A stretch of 64,000 nucleotides of DNA from an uncultured Pontibacter sp. GTDB taxonomy: Bacteria > Bacteroidota > Bacteroidia > Cytophagales > Hymenobacteraceae. The position numbers were made by a program, and so were the translations under genes. The notes beneath the pieces were generated by a model. That model did not search any database and was not told the DNA's origin. It saw only the letters and a program-made list of their open reading frames with translations. The stretch lies in the NCBI GenBank assembly GCA_947499125.1, contig CANMMP010000003.1, forward strand, positions 124,001 to 188,000, written 5' to 3'. This document shows, one piece after another, positions 8,701-17,467 of the stretch. Each line of letters starts with the position of its first letter. The stretch's first letter is position 1.

Positions 8701-8892
8701 ATGGATACGGTCTTCTGGATTTGCGTGCGACTAATGGTAATGGGTGCAAAACTACTGGGTATAAGTTATCAGCAGCTTAATGTCATTCTGTTCGTTATCC
8801 TGCATCCGGCCATTACTATCTTTTTCTGGTACCAGTACAGGCGCTACAAACGAAAGTATAAAGTGGCAACCGCTACTACACCAACAAACTAA
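8701..8892 (+). CDS. Small membrane protein of unknown function
   Basis: A 63-residue protein with two hydrophobic helices (about 4-22 and 26-45) and a basic Arg/Lys-rich tail (YRRYKRKYK). I take the ATG at 8701 because it lies in the AAACTATG context common to starts in this window; an in-frame ATG at 8665 would add twelve residues. It is six bases from the next membrane gene and likely cotranscribed. No family is recognised. Confidence 0.55.
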   Translation: MDTVFWICVRLMVMGAKLLGISYQQLNVILFVILHPAITIFFWYQYRRYKRKYKVATATTPTN

Positions 8893-8898
8893 TTTACT

Positions 8899-9420
8899 AT
8901 GCGCGCTATTCTACACTTAAAACACTGGCAGATTTTCTCTCTGCTAATGCTTATCATGCTGATCGGCAACATCGATCTTAAAGGCATGGACCAACTGACT
9001 ATGGCTTTCTCCACTACGGGCATTATTTTATACTTAATGGTGCTGCTTATGTATGGGCACGCGCTTTATACTTACCTGCCAAAACATATCTCTTTTAACT
9101 ACAACCTGTTTCTGATAAGTAGCTTTGTGTATGCGGTAGCAATATCAACTATAACTATACTTTATAATACTGATAATTTTCACCAGACAGCCTTTTATAT
9201 ACTGCCTTTTGTTTTAGCAGCAGCTGCTTTGTTGTATGCTATCTCATTTCCGGCCCGTATCTTAAGATCTCTGGAGTTAAACAGGAAAGTGCAGTTTGGA
9301 GAGTATACTATGCTTGTGCTAAGCATCATTTTCTGGCCTTTCTGTATCTGGTTCATTCAACCTAGAATAAACAAAATCGTTGCAGAACATCCGCTTGCTT
9401 TTGAATCTATAAGCAATTAG
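8899..9420 (+). CDS. Multi-pass membrane protein of unknown function
   Basis: A 173-residue protein with about five predicted membrane helices (roughly 10-28, 35-55, 70-92, 98-118, 135-155) and no recognisable motif. The start is in the ACTATG context. Its last 14 bases overlap the 3' end of the convergent J-domain gene. It may form a two-gene unit with the 63-residue membrane protein upstream. Confidence 0.6.
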   Translation: MRAILHLKHWQIFSLLMLIMLIGNIDLKGMDQLTMAFSTTGIILYLMVLLMYGHALYTYLPKHISFNYNLFLISSFVYAVAISTITILYNTDNFHQTAFYILPFVLAAAALLYAISFPARILRSLELNRKVQFGEYTMLVLSIIFWPFCIWFIQPRINKIVAEHPLAFESISN

Positions 9421-10504
9421 CCCTTAGCTCTAGCATAGCAGCCGAGTAGCCTAAATCGTAGGCTTTGTTATAGTAAAAACAGGCCGAATCGGGTTGTTGT
9501 TGTTCGAGTTTGGTGCGCCCCATCAGCCAATGTAATCTGCCATTATTTTTGTCCATAGCTAATGCACGTCGGTAGTCATGCTCCGAAAGTTTCCAGGCTT
9601 CAATTTTATAGTACCCAAAACCCCGGTAAGTTAACGCATCAACCCGCTTTTTGTCATCGGTGCCATAGCGCAGGTAAGTTGAGACATCGCTCAGGGCTGG
9701 TTTATACTTCCTTAAATAAAACAAACGCACTTCACCACGAGCCAGGTAAGCATCCCATAGTTTATCGTTCAGTGATATGGCTCTTGTCAGGTCGGCTTCG
9801 GCTTGCAAGTAACTTTGCAGGCGGTGCTTGCTTAAACCACGCATAAAATATACTTCAGCCGATGGACTTTTCTGGTTAGCAATAGCTTTGTTAAAATCCT
9901 GCAGAGCTGCTTCGTAATCTTCGAAAACAGTCAACTCAATGCGGCCGCGCTCGGTGTAGGCAGCGGCATTATCGGGCATAAAATGAATGGCATCGGATAG
10001 CAAGCGGTGGGCACTGCTGTATTTGCCACCTTCTATATAACTCAGCGCCGTTTTATACTTGTCTTCCCCGGCAATGTGGTCCATTACTACCTTTAACATT
10101 ACCGTAAACAACAATATGCCACTTACAAAAGCTATAGTTATTGCCCAGTCTTTGCGTGAGAACCGGCGCTGCTCCTCCGTACGGATAGGTTTGTAAAAGC
10201 GCTCTTTTACACCAGCAGGTTCGCGGGTTTGCCTGTAGCGCTGGTTATAGTAGGGCTGGTATTGGTTTACAACCCGCTGGCGCTCGCGCAGGTATTGTAG
10301 TTTAAGGTCGTAGCGGGCACGTTTGCTTGGGTTCGATAAGGTTTGGTAAGCCGTATTAATGAGCTTAAACTTGTCTTCCGCTATAGTGTTGCCCGGGTTT
10401 TTATCGGGATGATATTTTACGGCCAGTTTTTTATACGCCAGCTTTACCTCGTGCTGCGTTGCAGTCGGGCTAATGCTAAGTACCGTATAAAAGTTCTGTT
10501 CCAA
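9407..10504 (-). CDS. Membrane-anchored J-domain protein with TPR repeats
   Basis: The 365-residue protein has an N-terminal DnaJ domain with the HPD tripeptide at 32-34 (YHPDKNPGN), which stimulates Hsp70 ATPase. There is no Gly/Phe-rich or zinc-finger region. A basic Arg/Tyr-rich linker follows, then one membrane helix at about 121-140 and TPR helices at about 150-360. The J-domain would face the cytoplasm and the TPRs the periplasm if the helix is transmembrane. The start codon appears to be TTG at 10504. It probably recruits DnaK to a membrane client; the partner is unknown. It converges with the gene on the other strand, with a 14-base overlap. Confidence 0.8.
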   Translation of the reverse strand: MEQNFYTVLSISPTATQHEVKLAYKKLAVKYHPDKNPGNTIAEDKFKLINTAYQTLSNPSKRARYDLKLQYLRERQRVVNQYQPYYNQRYRQTREPAGVKERFYKPIRTEEQRRFSRKDWAITIAFVSGILLFTVMLKVVMDHIAGEDKYKTALSYIEGGKYSSAHRLLSDAIHFMPDNAAAYTERGRIELTVFEDYEAALQDFNKAIANQKSPSAEVYFMRGLSKHRLQSYLQAEADLTRAISLNDKLWDAYLARGEVRLFYLRKYKPALSDVSTYLRYGTDDKKRVDALTYRGFGYYKIEAWKLSEHDYRRALAMDKNNGRLHWLMGRTKLEQQQPDSACFYYNKAYDLGYSAAMLELRANCL

Positions 10505-10650
10505 AGTATAAAGCTATAAGCCTGTAAAGTTAAATAAAACACATTTTATAGCTTAATTATGTATTTGGCAGCAATGTAATCTTACTTTACGTAAATATTT
10601 GAATACACCTGCGTATACAACATCAGCAACAAAATAAAGCTAAAAAAACT

Positions 10651-11031
10651 ATGGCTCTACAAGATAACGGCACAAAAGAAAAAAACCCCAATATCATCGA
10701 AAACCTGATGGGTTATGTTGATACTCGTATCGATATTATACGTTTAGAAGTTCAGGAAAAGCTAAAGTCTTCGTTTGTAAATATTGTACACGGCGTACTA
10801 CTCGGGCTGATCGGGTTTATGGTACTGATATTTGTGAACATTTTTCTTGGGCTTTTGCTGAACCACCTGCTCGACAGCTCTTTCTGGGGTTTTGGCATTG
10901 TTGCCCTTTTTTATATTATACTACTGGTCATACTTTTAATTGGCCTCGATAAAAAGGTGTTCCAGGGTATGGCCGATAAAACATTTGATAACACGATTTA
11001 CAAGACAGATAAACGAGAAAAATCTATATGA
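10651..11031 (+). CDS. Holin-superfamily / YqjE-like membrane protein
   Basis: A 126-residue protein with an amphipathic N-terminal helix (about 15-40) and two membrane helices (about 45-72 and 82-106). This matches the phage-holin-like YqjE (DUF1469) family found in many bacteria outside phages and tied to envelope stress. The start lies in an AAACTATG context. It overlaps the next gene by four bases (ATGA), implying translational coupling, and no lysis genes are nearby, so a phage role is unlikely. Confidence 0.7.
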   Translation: MALQDNGTKEKNPNIIENLMGYVDTRIDIIRLEVQEKLKSSFVNIVHGVLLGLIGFMVLIFVNIFLGLLLNHLLDSSFWGFGIVALFYIILLVILLIGLDKKVFQGMADKTFDNTIYKTDKREKSI

Positions 11032-11630
11032 GCGACGTAAACAATCCATTGTTCGACAACCAGCGCGAATTTCTGGAGCGCCAGAAAGAAGAGTATAAAA
11101 ATGCTCTGATGGGCGATGTAGAACACATTAAAACGCAAGGCCAGGAAGTTGGCAAAAAAGTAGCTGTAGCTGGTGGCGTATTACTTGCCGGTTACCTGAT
11201 AAAGCGCATGCTTAGCAGCGGCGACAGTAAAAAAAAAGCCCGCAAAGTAAGTAAAGCTGAAGCTGCTAAAAAGGCAAAGATTGAATCGGCAGGCATATCG
11301 CACCCCATACCTGACTACGACCCGATTGCGCACGCCCCGGAAACTGTATATAATACCGAACCAGTAACACCTGAGCTTAGAGAGCAAAAGCTGAAAAAGG
11401 CTAAAAAGAAGAAGTCGGGCCCTGGCATGTTGCAGTCGCTGATGAAGTCGGACTACACGCGTACACTGGCCCTTGAGGGTATAGCGCTGCTGGTAGCCTA
11501 CATAACTAAAAAGGCAGCTGACCGCATGCAAAATCAATCTGAAAATACCGATATTGCAGAAAAAGCTGTTCCGGCCACCGAAGCAGACCCTGTAGTACAA
11601 AGCGTTTCAGAAACTAAGCATGCCATTTAA
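11028..11630 (+). CDS. Lys/Ala-rich single-helix membrane protein (YtxH/YqjD-like)
   Basis: The 200-residue protein has an N-terminal charged helix, a glycine-rich membrane segment at about 43-62 (VAVAGGVLLAGYLI), a strongly basic Lys/Ala region and a second weaker hydrophobic stretch near 147-160. It resembles the small helical partners (YqjD/YtxH types) that accompany YqjE. It is coupled to the upstream gene by a four-base overlap, and its 3' end overlaps pcrB by 11 bases, so the three genes form one transcription unit. Confidence 0.65.
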   Translation: MSDVNNPLFDNQREFLERQKEEYKNALMGDVEHIKTQGQEVGKKVAVAGGVLLAGYLIKRMLSSGDSKKKARKVSKAEAAKKAKIESAGISHPIPDYDPIAHAPETVYNTEPVTPELREQKLKKAKKKKSGPGMLQSLMKSDYTRTLALEGIALLVAYITKKAADRMQNQSENTDIAEKAVPATEADPVVQSVSETKHAI

Positions 11631-12387
11631 CAACCTTTGCCAACCACAGCAGCCCGCACGCACCGGCCGTAAACATTTCGCTGTTTTGCTTGACCCCGAT
11701 AACCTGGACGAAGCAAAATGCCTGCACCTGCTCGAGTTAAGCGAAGCCAGCCACGTAGATTTCTTCTTCGTAGGCGGCAGCCTGATAACTACACAAAACC
11801 AGGCTGGTATTATTAAACTGATAAAAGAGCGTAGCCGCATCCCGGTTATACTTTTCCCGAGCAACAGTCTGCACATCGACAACCAGGCCGATGGCATCCT
11901 GTTGCTTTCTTTAATTTCGGGCCGTAACCCCGAGTTCCTTATCGGGCAGCACGTACTTTCGGCGCCTATACTTAAGGCCAGTAACCTGCACGTTTACCCA
12001 ACCGGCTACATGCTTGTGGATTGCGGCCGCCAGACCACAGCCTCTTATATGAGCGGCACCACTCCTATTCCGTTTGACAAAGCAGCTATAGCAGCCTGCA
12101 CGGCCATGGCCGGCGAATTGCTTGGGTTAAAGTATATGTACCTGGATGGTGGCAGCGGCGCGGCAAAACCTATAAGCGTTGAGATGATAACTGCCGTGTG
12201 TGAGGCAGTAGAAGTACCCGTTATAGTTGGTGGCGGCATTAACTCTGCTGATAAAGCGAAGGCGGCCTTAGATGCCGGAGCAGATGTAATTGTGGTTGGT
12301 AACCATATAGAAAAAAGCCCCGGCTTTCTGGCCGAGGTTTCTTCAGTAATCAATTCTTATAATCTTGCCTTAGATGTTCATCGCTGA
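11620..12387 (+). CDS. Geranylgeranyl/heptaprenylglyceryl phosphate synthase (PcrB family)
   Basis: The 255-residue TIM-barrel protein carries the family motifs LLDPDN (23-28), FFVGGSLIT, HVYPTGYMLVD, YLDGGSGA and IVGGGINS. The family joins a C20 or C35 polyprenyl diphosphate to sn-glycerol-1-phosphate, the first committed step of archaeal-type ether lipids. Bacteroidota carry the GGGPS-like branch; their product in vivo is not settled. It begins inside the preceding gene and its last 18 bases overlap the convergent AraC gene. I see no glycerol-1-phosphate dehydrogenase or downstream ether-lipid genes here. Confidence 0.88.
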   Translation: MPFNNLCQPQQPARTGRKHFAVLLDPDNLDEAKCLHLLELSEASHVDFFFVGGSLITTQNQAGIIKLIKERSRIPVILFPSNSLHIDNQADGILLLSLISGRNPEFLIGQHVLSAPILKASNLHVYPTGYMLVDCGRQTTASYMSGTTPIPFDKAAIAACTAMAGELLGLKYMYLDGGSGAAKPISVEMITAVCEAVEVPVIVGGGINSADKAKAALDAGADVIVVGNHIEKSPGFLAEVSSVINSYNLALDVHR

Positions 12388-13293
12388 TTCGCGACGACGC
12401 ATTTTACCGGCTGGTATACCAAACATCATCTTAAAGCGACGGCAGAAGTAAGCGGTATCTTTGTAACCAACTTCTTTACCAATTTCGCGGATACTCTTCT
12501 TAGTAGTTCTTAACAGGAATACGGCACGCTCCATACGCTGGTACTCGATGTAGTCCTGAGGGTTTATACCAGTCAGCATTTTGAAGTACTGGCCAACATA
12601 ATCTTCCGACACGTTTGCAACGTTAGAAAGCACTTTGTTAGAAAGGTCGCCGCCTAAGTTCTCCTTAATGTAGTTGAACAGGTCTATGAGGCGTGGATCT
12701 TTAAAGTATGTGCTGTTGGTTGCCAGCTGCTCCACAAACATTTTGTTGCGAAGGATGTGACGTACGATCTCTACCACGATGTTCTCGGTGTAGATGTTGA
12801 TCAGACGCTCTTTACCTGGCAGCTCCTGCATGCTCTCTTCCACTACTTTTATCACCAGGTTAGCCAGCTTGTTGTTTCCTGAGATAAGGAAAGCAGGCAC
12901 GTCTAATGATGCAAAGAAGTTAACAGAGTCAAATACTTTGGCTTCGAAGCTTACAAAGCTGTGGCTTTCTTCAGCATCGCCTATCAGATCAAGGTCGCTG
13001 TTGTTCTTAAAGAATTTCTCTTTGTTGGTGATCAGGTCATCGTTAGAAATAACCTTACCATCGCCAGAGCCATACTTAACGCGTGTGCTACGGCCACCCG
13101 GAATAAACAGCAGTTCCCCTTCCTCTACCTGTTGCTCCTCGTCGCCATAAATTATACTACCCTTATGGAGCAGTATCAGGTTGTTGCCAACATCGTAGTA
13201 GTTGCGAACCGCAAATGGTTGCTGCAACACCAGATTCTTGGCCTTAATGAAACGCACCCCAAGCGATTCAATAATTTTATTGTAATCTTCCAT
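12370..13293 (-). CDS. AraC-family transcriptional regulator
   Basis: The 307-residue protein has a cupin-like sensor region at about 20-90 (LHKGSIIYGD, EGELLFIPGG) and a C-terminal double helix-turn-helix at about 205-300, with IREIGKEVGYKDTAYFCRRFK and GIPAGKMRRR typical of HTH_18 shortly after. A middle helical domain fills 110-200. The ligand and target genes are unknown; both neighbours (pcrB, acyl-CoA dehydrogenase) are possible targets. It is monocistronic. Confidence 0.85.
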   Translation of the reverse strand: MEDYNKIIESLGVRFIKAKNLVLQQPFAVRNYYDVGNNLILLHKGSIIYGDEEQQVEEGELLFIPGGRSTRVKYGSGDGKVISNDDLITNKEKFFKNNSDLDLIGDAEESHSFVSFEAKVFDSVNFFASLDVPAFLISGNNKLANLVIKVVEESMQELPGKERLINIYTENIVVEIVRHILRNKMFVEQLATNSTYFKDPRLIDLFNYIKENLGGDLSNKVLSNVANVSEDYVGQYFKMLTGINPQDYIEYQRMERAVFLLRTTKKSIREIGKEVGYKDTAYFCRRFKMMFGIPAGKMRRRESAMNI

Positions 13294-13453
13294 TGTTTAA
13301 CCAACTAACTTTTTATACTATAAACCCGTTAATTATGGCTTAAAGCTAAGACTAATCTTTATAAAATTCAAATTAATTTTTAAAATTAAATTTTAATTCA
13401 GAAAAACCTATAGATAGCCTAAGCTGCACAGAAACACATTTTTATAGTTAAAA

Positions 13454-14593
13454 CTACTTTAGCAGTTCTCTTGAAATTACTATTTTCTGTATCTCAGAAG
13501 TGCCTTCGTATATCTGTGTTATTTTTGCATCGCGCATTAAACGCTCCACATGGTATTCTTTTACGAAACCGTATCCGCCGTGTACCTGCACTGCTTCAAT
13601 GGTAGTATCCATCGCTACTTTTGATGCAAAAAGCTTCGCCATAGCCCCAGACTTACCATAATCAGCATGCGTGTCTTTATCGTAAGCAGCCTGTAAGCAT
13701 AACAGACGTGCTGCCTCGATGTTCGTAGCCATATCAGCCAGCTTAAACTGGATAGCCTGGTGCTTCGCGATCTCAACTCCGAACGCTTTGCGCTCTTTTG
13801 AATATTTCACAGCCAGCTCGTAAGCGCCTGATGCTATACCCAATGCCTGCGAAGCAATACCAATACGGCCGCCAGATAGCGTAGACATGGCAAACTTAAA
13901 TCCGAAGCCATCTTCGCCGATACGGTTCTCTTTTGGTACTTTTACGTCAGTAAACATTAAAGAGTGAGTATCTGACCCACGAATACCTAACTTATTCTCT
14001 TTTGGTCCAATTTCGAAGCCTTCCATGCCACGCTCTACTATCAGCGCGTTAATGCCACGGTGGCCTTTTGCTACGTCTGTTTGGGCTATTACAATGTATA
14101 CAGAAGCGGTGCTACCATTCGTGATCCAGTTCTTTGTACCGTTCAGCAGGTAGTAGTCTCCTTTATCTTCAGCGGTTGTTCTTTGTGATGTTGCATCAGA
14201 ACCAGCTTCCGGCTCCGATAAGCAGAAAGCACCGATGATCTCGCCGGTAGCTAATTTTGTAAGGTATTTCTGCTTTTGCTCTTCGTTACCGTATTTCTCC
14301 AGGCCCCAGCACACAAGCGAGTTGTTAACCGACATTACCACCGAAGCAGAAGCATCTACTTTAGAGATCTCTTCCATAGCCAGCACATACGAAATGGTAT
14401 CCATGCCGCCGCCATTGTATTTCGGGTCTACCATCATGCCCATAAAGCCAAGCTCGCCCATTTTCTTTATCTGCTCTGCCGGGAATTTCTGGTGCTCGTC
14501 GCGCTCAATTACGCCAGGTAAAAGTTCTGTCTGAGCAAATTCGCGGGCAGCAGCCTGCACTGCCAGGTGTTCTTCTGTTAACTGAAAGTTCAT
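13454..14593 (-). CDS. Acyl-CoA dehydrogenase (short-chain/butyryl type)
   Basis: A flavoenzyme of 379 residues that oxidises acyl-CoA to enoyl-CoA and passes electrons to ETF. Visible signatures are FCLSEPEAGSDA and the FAD-binding WITNG segment in the N-terminal and middle domains, and QVHGGYGFVKEY plus YEGTSEIQ near the C terminus, whose Glu is the expected catalytic base in short-chain enzymes. Full family length. A TAGTTTTG -7 element followed by CACC (14637-14644) lies upstream. The Fe-S pair at 5.9-8.3 kb could re-oxidise its ETF, but that is inference. Confidence 0.92.
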   Translation of the reverse strand: MNFQLTEEHLAVQAAAREFAQTELLPGVIERDEHQKFPAEQIKKMGELGFMGMMVDPKYNGGGMDTISYVLAMEEISKVDASASVVMSVNNSLVCWGLEKYGNEEQKQKYLTKLATGEIIGAFCLSEPEAGSDATSQRTTAEDKGDYYLLNGTKNWITNGSTASVYIVIAQTDVAKGHRGINALIVERGMEGFEIGPKENKLGIRGSDTHSLMFTDVKVPKENRIGEDGFGFKFAMSTLSGGRIGIASQALGIASGAYELAVKYSKERKAFGVEIAKHQAIQFKLADMATNIEAARLLCLQAAYDKDTHADYGKSGAMAKLFASKVAMDTTIEAVQVHGGYGFVKEYHVERLMRDAKITQIYEGTSEIQKIVISRELLK

Positions 14594-14636
14594 ATTATTA
14601 TATATACAATAAGGTAAAACGATAACATTTCGGGTG

Positions 14637-14644
14637 CAAAACTA
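14637..14644 (-). promoter_or_regulatory. -7 element TAGTTTTG(CACC) of the acyl-CoA dehydrogenase gene
   Basis: TAGTTTTG on the minus strand matches TAnnTTTG, about 45 bases upstream of the ATG. It continues as CACC, as do several other -7 elements in the window. No -33 TTTG is seen at the usual spacing. Confidence 0.5.
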
Positions 14645-14731
14645 TAAAATACAACAATAAAAATTTAACCTGCCGGCTAATTAATTGTTGATAAGCACTA
14701 TAAAAGTTGTGCTAAAAGTATAAATCTGCTT

Positions 14732-14780
14732 AAACTATAAACGCCACCAGCTCATACAGAACGGGTGGCGTTTATAGTTT
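14732..14780 (-). terminator. Terminator of the panC-to-peptidase operon
   Basis: A 17-base perfect inverted repeat (AAACTATAAACGCCACC at 14732-14748 and its complement at 14764-14780), 18 bases after the Zn-peptidase stop. The outer half of each arm is the recurrent word AAACTATAAA. The T run beyond the stem is weak. Confidence 0.75.
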
Positions 14781-14798
14781 ACAGTATTCATTTTATAC

Positions 14799-15479
14799 TT
14801 AGTCGCGGCGGCCTAACAGCAACGAGCCATAGTATAACAGTGTAGCCAACGAACCAAGCGCTGCTACCACATACGTCAGGGCTGCCCACTTAAGCGAGTC
14901 TTTTGCAATGCCATATTCCTTTTGGGTTACAATGCCGTTTGAGCTTATCCAGTTAAGGGCACGCTTGCTGGCATCGAACTCTACAGGCAATGTTACAAAG
15001 CTAAACAAAGTGGTCAGGGCAAAAAGCGCCACACCAATTGCCAACGGCACCGGCGTAGTCTGCAACATAAGTATACCGGCCAGCAAGATCCATTGCATAT
15101 AGCGCGAGGCTATACTTAAGGCAGGCACCATAGCCGAACGGAACTTCAGGAAGCTGTAGGCTTTTGCGTGCTGCACTGCGTGGCCACACTCGTGAGCCGC
15201 TACGGCTGCTGCTGCTGCGCTACGGGCATCGTACACATATTCGCTCAGGTTTACGGTTTTATCGGCAGGGTTATAGTGGTCAGTTAAACGGCCTGCAACC
15301 GAAATAACACGCACATCGGTAATGCCGTTATCAGCCAGCATTTTTTCTGCTATTTCGCGGCCGCTCATGCCAGAGCTTAGCGGTATTTGTGCATACTGCT
15401 TAAATTTACTTTTCAGCCTCCAGCTCACAAGCCAGCTTGCAAGCATAATGGCAATCATTATTATCCAGATACCAGACAT
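14799..15479 (-). CDS. Membrane zinc metallopeptidase (YugP family)
   Basis: The 226-residue protein has an N-terminal membrane helix (about 2-20), a zincin motif HECGHAVQH (HExxH at 96-100) and three further hydrophobic helices in the C-terminal half. This is the layout of the YugP/Zn_peptidase_2 family. The site probably lies at the membrane surface. It is the last gene of the minus-strand operon that begins with panC, 19 bases after rfaE2. The substrate is unknown. Confidence 0.85.
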   Translation of the reverse strand: MSGIWIIMIAIMLASWLVSWRLKSKFKQYAQIPLSSGMSGREIAEKMLADNGITDVRVISVAGRLTDHYNPADKTVNLSEYVYDARSAAAAAVAAHECGHAVQHAKAYSFLKFRSAMVPALSIASRYMQWILLAGILMLQTTPVPLAIGVALFALTTLFSFVTLPVEFDASKRALNWISSNGIVTQKEYGIAKDSLKWAALTYVVAALGSLATLLYYGSLLLGRRD

Positions 15480-15498
15480 AATTCTCCTATAGTTTAAT

Positions 15499-15996
15499 TT
15501 ACTTTTTTACTTGTTCTTCAATCTTCTTTACGATGTTGGTTGTAGAATAACCAGTTACCAGCGGAACTGTTTTCACTTCGCCACCGGCATTTAATACTTC
15601 TTCGTGCCCCACGATCTGCTCTACAGAGTAGTCGTCGCCTTTTACAAGTATATCCGGTTGTATGGCTTTTATGAGTTCCAGCGGGGTATCATCATCGAAA
15701 AGCACTACTGCATCTACAAACAAAAGCGATGCCATAACCCGCGCGCGTGACATTTCGTCCTGAAGCGGGCGGCTTGGCCCTTTTATACTACTGATGGAGC
15801 GGTCGGTGTTGAGGCCAAGTACCAGTTTATCGCCAAGTTGTCGTGCTTTTTCCAGGTAATCTACGTGCCCCAGGTGCAACAGGTCGAAGCAGCCGTTTGT
15901 GAAAACAATTTTACTCCCTTGTGCGCGCCAGGTTTTTACCTGATCTAAAAGTTGTGGTAAAGTATAGATCTTATCTGTTGAGTTCATGGTTTGCAT
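15499..15996 (-). CDS. rfaE2: D-glycero-beta-D-manno-heptose 1-phosphate adenylyltransferase
   Basis: The 165-residue nucleotidyltransferase matches the C-terminal half of HldE: TNGCFDLLHLGH with HxGH at 41-44, and KGDDYSVEQIVG near residue 118. It makes ADP-heptose for the LPS inner core. The separate-gene form (RfaE2) is usual in Bacteroidota. The start may be the ATG at 15996 or the one at 15987; either way it overlaps the end of the upstream flippase-like gene, which indicates coupling. Confidence 0.88.
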   Translation of the reverse strand: MQTMNSTDKIYTLPQLLDQVKTWRAQGSKIVFTNGCFDLLHLGHVDYLEKARQLGDKLVLGLNTDRSISSIKGPSRPLQDEMSRARVMASLLFVDAVVLFDDDTPLELIKAIQPDILVKGDDYSVEQIVGHEEVLNAGGEVKTVPLVTGYSTTNIVKKIEEQVKK

Positions 15997-17020
15997 TTGT
16001 AGGTTCGTGGGCGGCAGCTGTAACTTCGGCGGGCTTCTGCAACATGCCTGCTATAAAGCTAATCACTCCCATAACAACTACCAAAAGGGTTTGCGATGTA
16101 TGTGCCAGTAACGCATAAGCCATGCCGCCTTCTTTGCTTACGCCATAAAGCAATAACGTAGCCTGTACCAGCAAATGATATACGCCTACCCCACCCTGCA
16201 CCGGAGCAGCCATACCTAAGCTGCCCACCACCAGCACCGATAGCGCTGCGCCAAAACCCAGGTGGCTTGTAGCCGGCAAAGCATAAAACACGACCAGGCT
16301 CATACCATAATACATCATCCAAACAAAAATGGTATGCCCCCAGAAAGAGGCCTGGTTCTGCAGTTTGGTTATACTTAGCACACCTTGCAGCATGCCTCTT
16401 ATAAACTGTTCTGTTTTAGCAAAATAGGTATTTTTACGGAGTCGCGACAGAAACCGCAGCAATAGCAGTAAGCTGGCTATACCTATAAACAGCAAAGCCA
16501 GACCTACCCAGTACAACGAGTTTATAGTTTGCTCCAGGTTGCTGTACTTGCTACTGAACAAGTCCCAGAAAAAGTCTTTGATCTGACTGAACTCGAGCAG
16601 AAAGGTAACTGCTATCACCAGCAGAAGCATTAGCATATCTACAAAACGCTCGGCTATAACGGTGCCAAAACCTTTGTTTACAGGCAAACCCTCGGAGCGC
16701 CGCAGCATACTGCAACGTACCACTTCGCCCATACGCGGCAATACCAGGTTGGCCAGGTAGCCTACCATCATGGCGTTATAGGTGTTCGGGAAAGACGTAT
16801 GGTAACCGGTTGGCTGTATCTGCATTTTCCAGCGGTAGGCACGGCTAAAATAGGCCGCTATGCCCATCAACACCGACAAAAGCACCCATACATAACTGGC
16901 ACTTTGCAATTCTGCCCACAGCTTACCGAAGTCCAGCTCTTTTAAGGCATACCACATCAGGAATGCCGATATGCCAAGCAAAAAACCGTACTTCAGAAAA
17001 GAGAGCAGTTTTTTGTTCAT
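15971..17020 (-). CDS. Flippase-like membrane protein (UPF0104/LPG synthase TM family)
   Basis: The 349-residue protein has about eight membrane helices and the family features YFSRAYRWK in an early loop, NLVLPRMGEVVRC and APVQGGVGVYH. Members include the membrane half of lysyl-phosphatidylglycerol synthase and AglD/glycan-linked proteins; a lipid or glycan translocase role is the usual guess. It overlaps rfaE2 by 26 bases and follows panD by five bases, so it belongs to the panC operon. The link with heptose activation suggests an envelope role, but that is inference. Confidence 0.8.
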   Translation of the reverse strand: MNKKLLSFLKYGFLLGISAFLMWYALKELDFGKLWAELQSASYVWVLLSVLMGIAAYFSRAYRWKMQIQPTGYHTSFPNTYNAMMVGYLANLVLPRMGEVVRCSMLRRSEGLPVNKGFGTVIAERFVDMLMLLLVIAVTFLLEFSQIKDFFWDLFSSKYSNLEQTINSLYWVGLALLFIGIASLLLLLRFLSRLRKNTYFAKTEQFIRGMLQGVLSITKLQNQASFWGHTIFVWMMYYGMSLVVFYALPATSHLGFGAALSVLVVGSLGMAAPVQGGVGVYHLLVQATLLLYGVSKEGGMAYALLAHTSQTLLVVVMGVISFIAGMLQKPAEVTAAAHEPTNANHELNR

Positions 17021-17025
17021 GCAGG

Positions 17026-17373
17026 TTATACCAGGCGGTTATGCTGATCCGGGAAAACCAGGGTTGGTTTATGGGCTTTAGCATCCGCAAACGGAATGCT
17101 GCAGTAAGAGATAACAATTACAATATCGCCTACCTGCACTTTGCGCGCAGCCGGGCCATTTAAGCAAACAGTGCCGGTTCCGCGCTCGCCTTTAATTACA
17201 TAGGTCTCGAAGCGCTCGCCGTTGTTAATGTTTACGATCTGTACTTTTTCATTCTCTACCACATTGGCGGCATCCATCAGGTCTTCATCTATAGTTATGC
17301 TGCCAACATAGTGCAGCTCGGCCTGGGTTACCTTACAACGGTGGATCTTGGATTTTAAAACCTCAATATACAT
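17026..17373 (-). CDS. panD: Aspartate 1-decarboxylase, proenzyme
   Basis: PanD makes beta-alanine from L-aspartate for pantothenate synthesis. The 115-residue protein has the self-cleavage site Gly24-Ser25 (HYVGSITID), where Ser25 becomes the pyruvoyl group, and the conserved [10 protein letters not shown] and GPAARKVQ segments. It is 94 bases downstream of panC on the same strand, so the two enzymes supplying and using beta-alanine are cotranscribed. Confidence 0.95.
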   Translation of the reverse strand: MYIEVLKSKIHRCKVTQAELHYVGSITIDEDLMDAANVVENEKVQIVNINNGERFETYVIKGERGTGTVCLNGPAARKVQVGDIVIVISYCSIPFADAKAHKPTLVFPDQHNRLV

Positions 17374-17467
17374 GGTTTGTAACTAAATAAAGCGCAAAGT
17401 TAGCTAAAATCAGGCAGATAAACTATGAAACTATACACCTGACTTTTACCTGCCGCTTCTCAACAAT

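Noticed and set aside
10651..11630. A phage lysis module
   Set aside because: The holin-like gene has no endolysin or phage neighbours; the GH25 gene is 21 kb away and the family is widespread in chromosomes.
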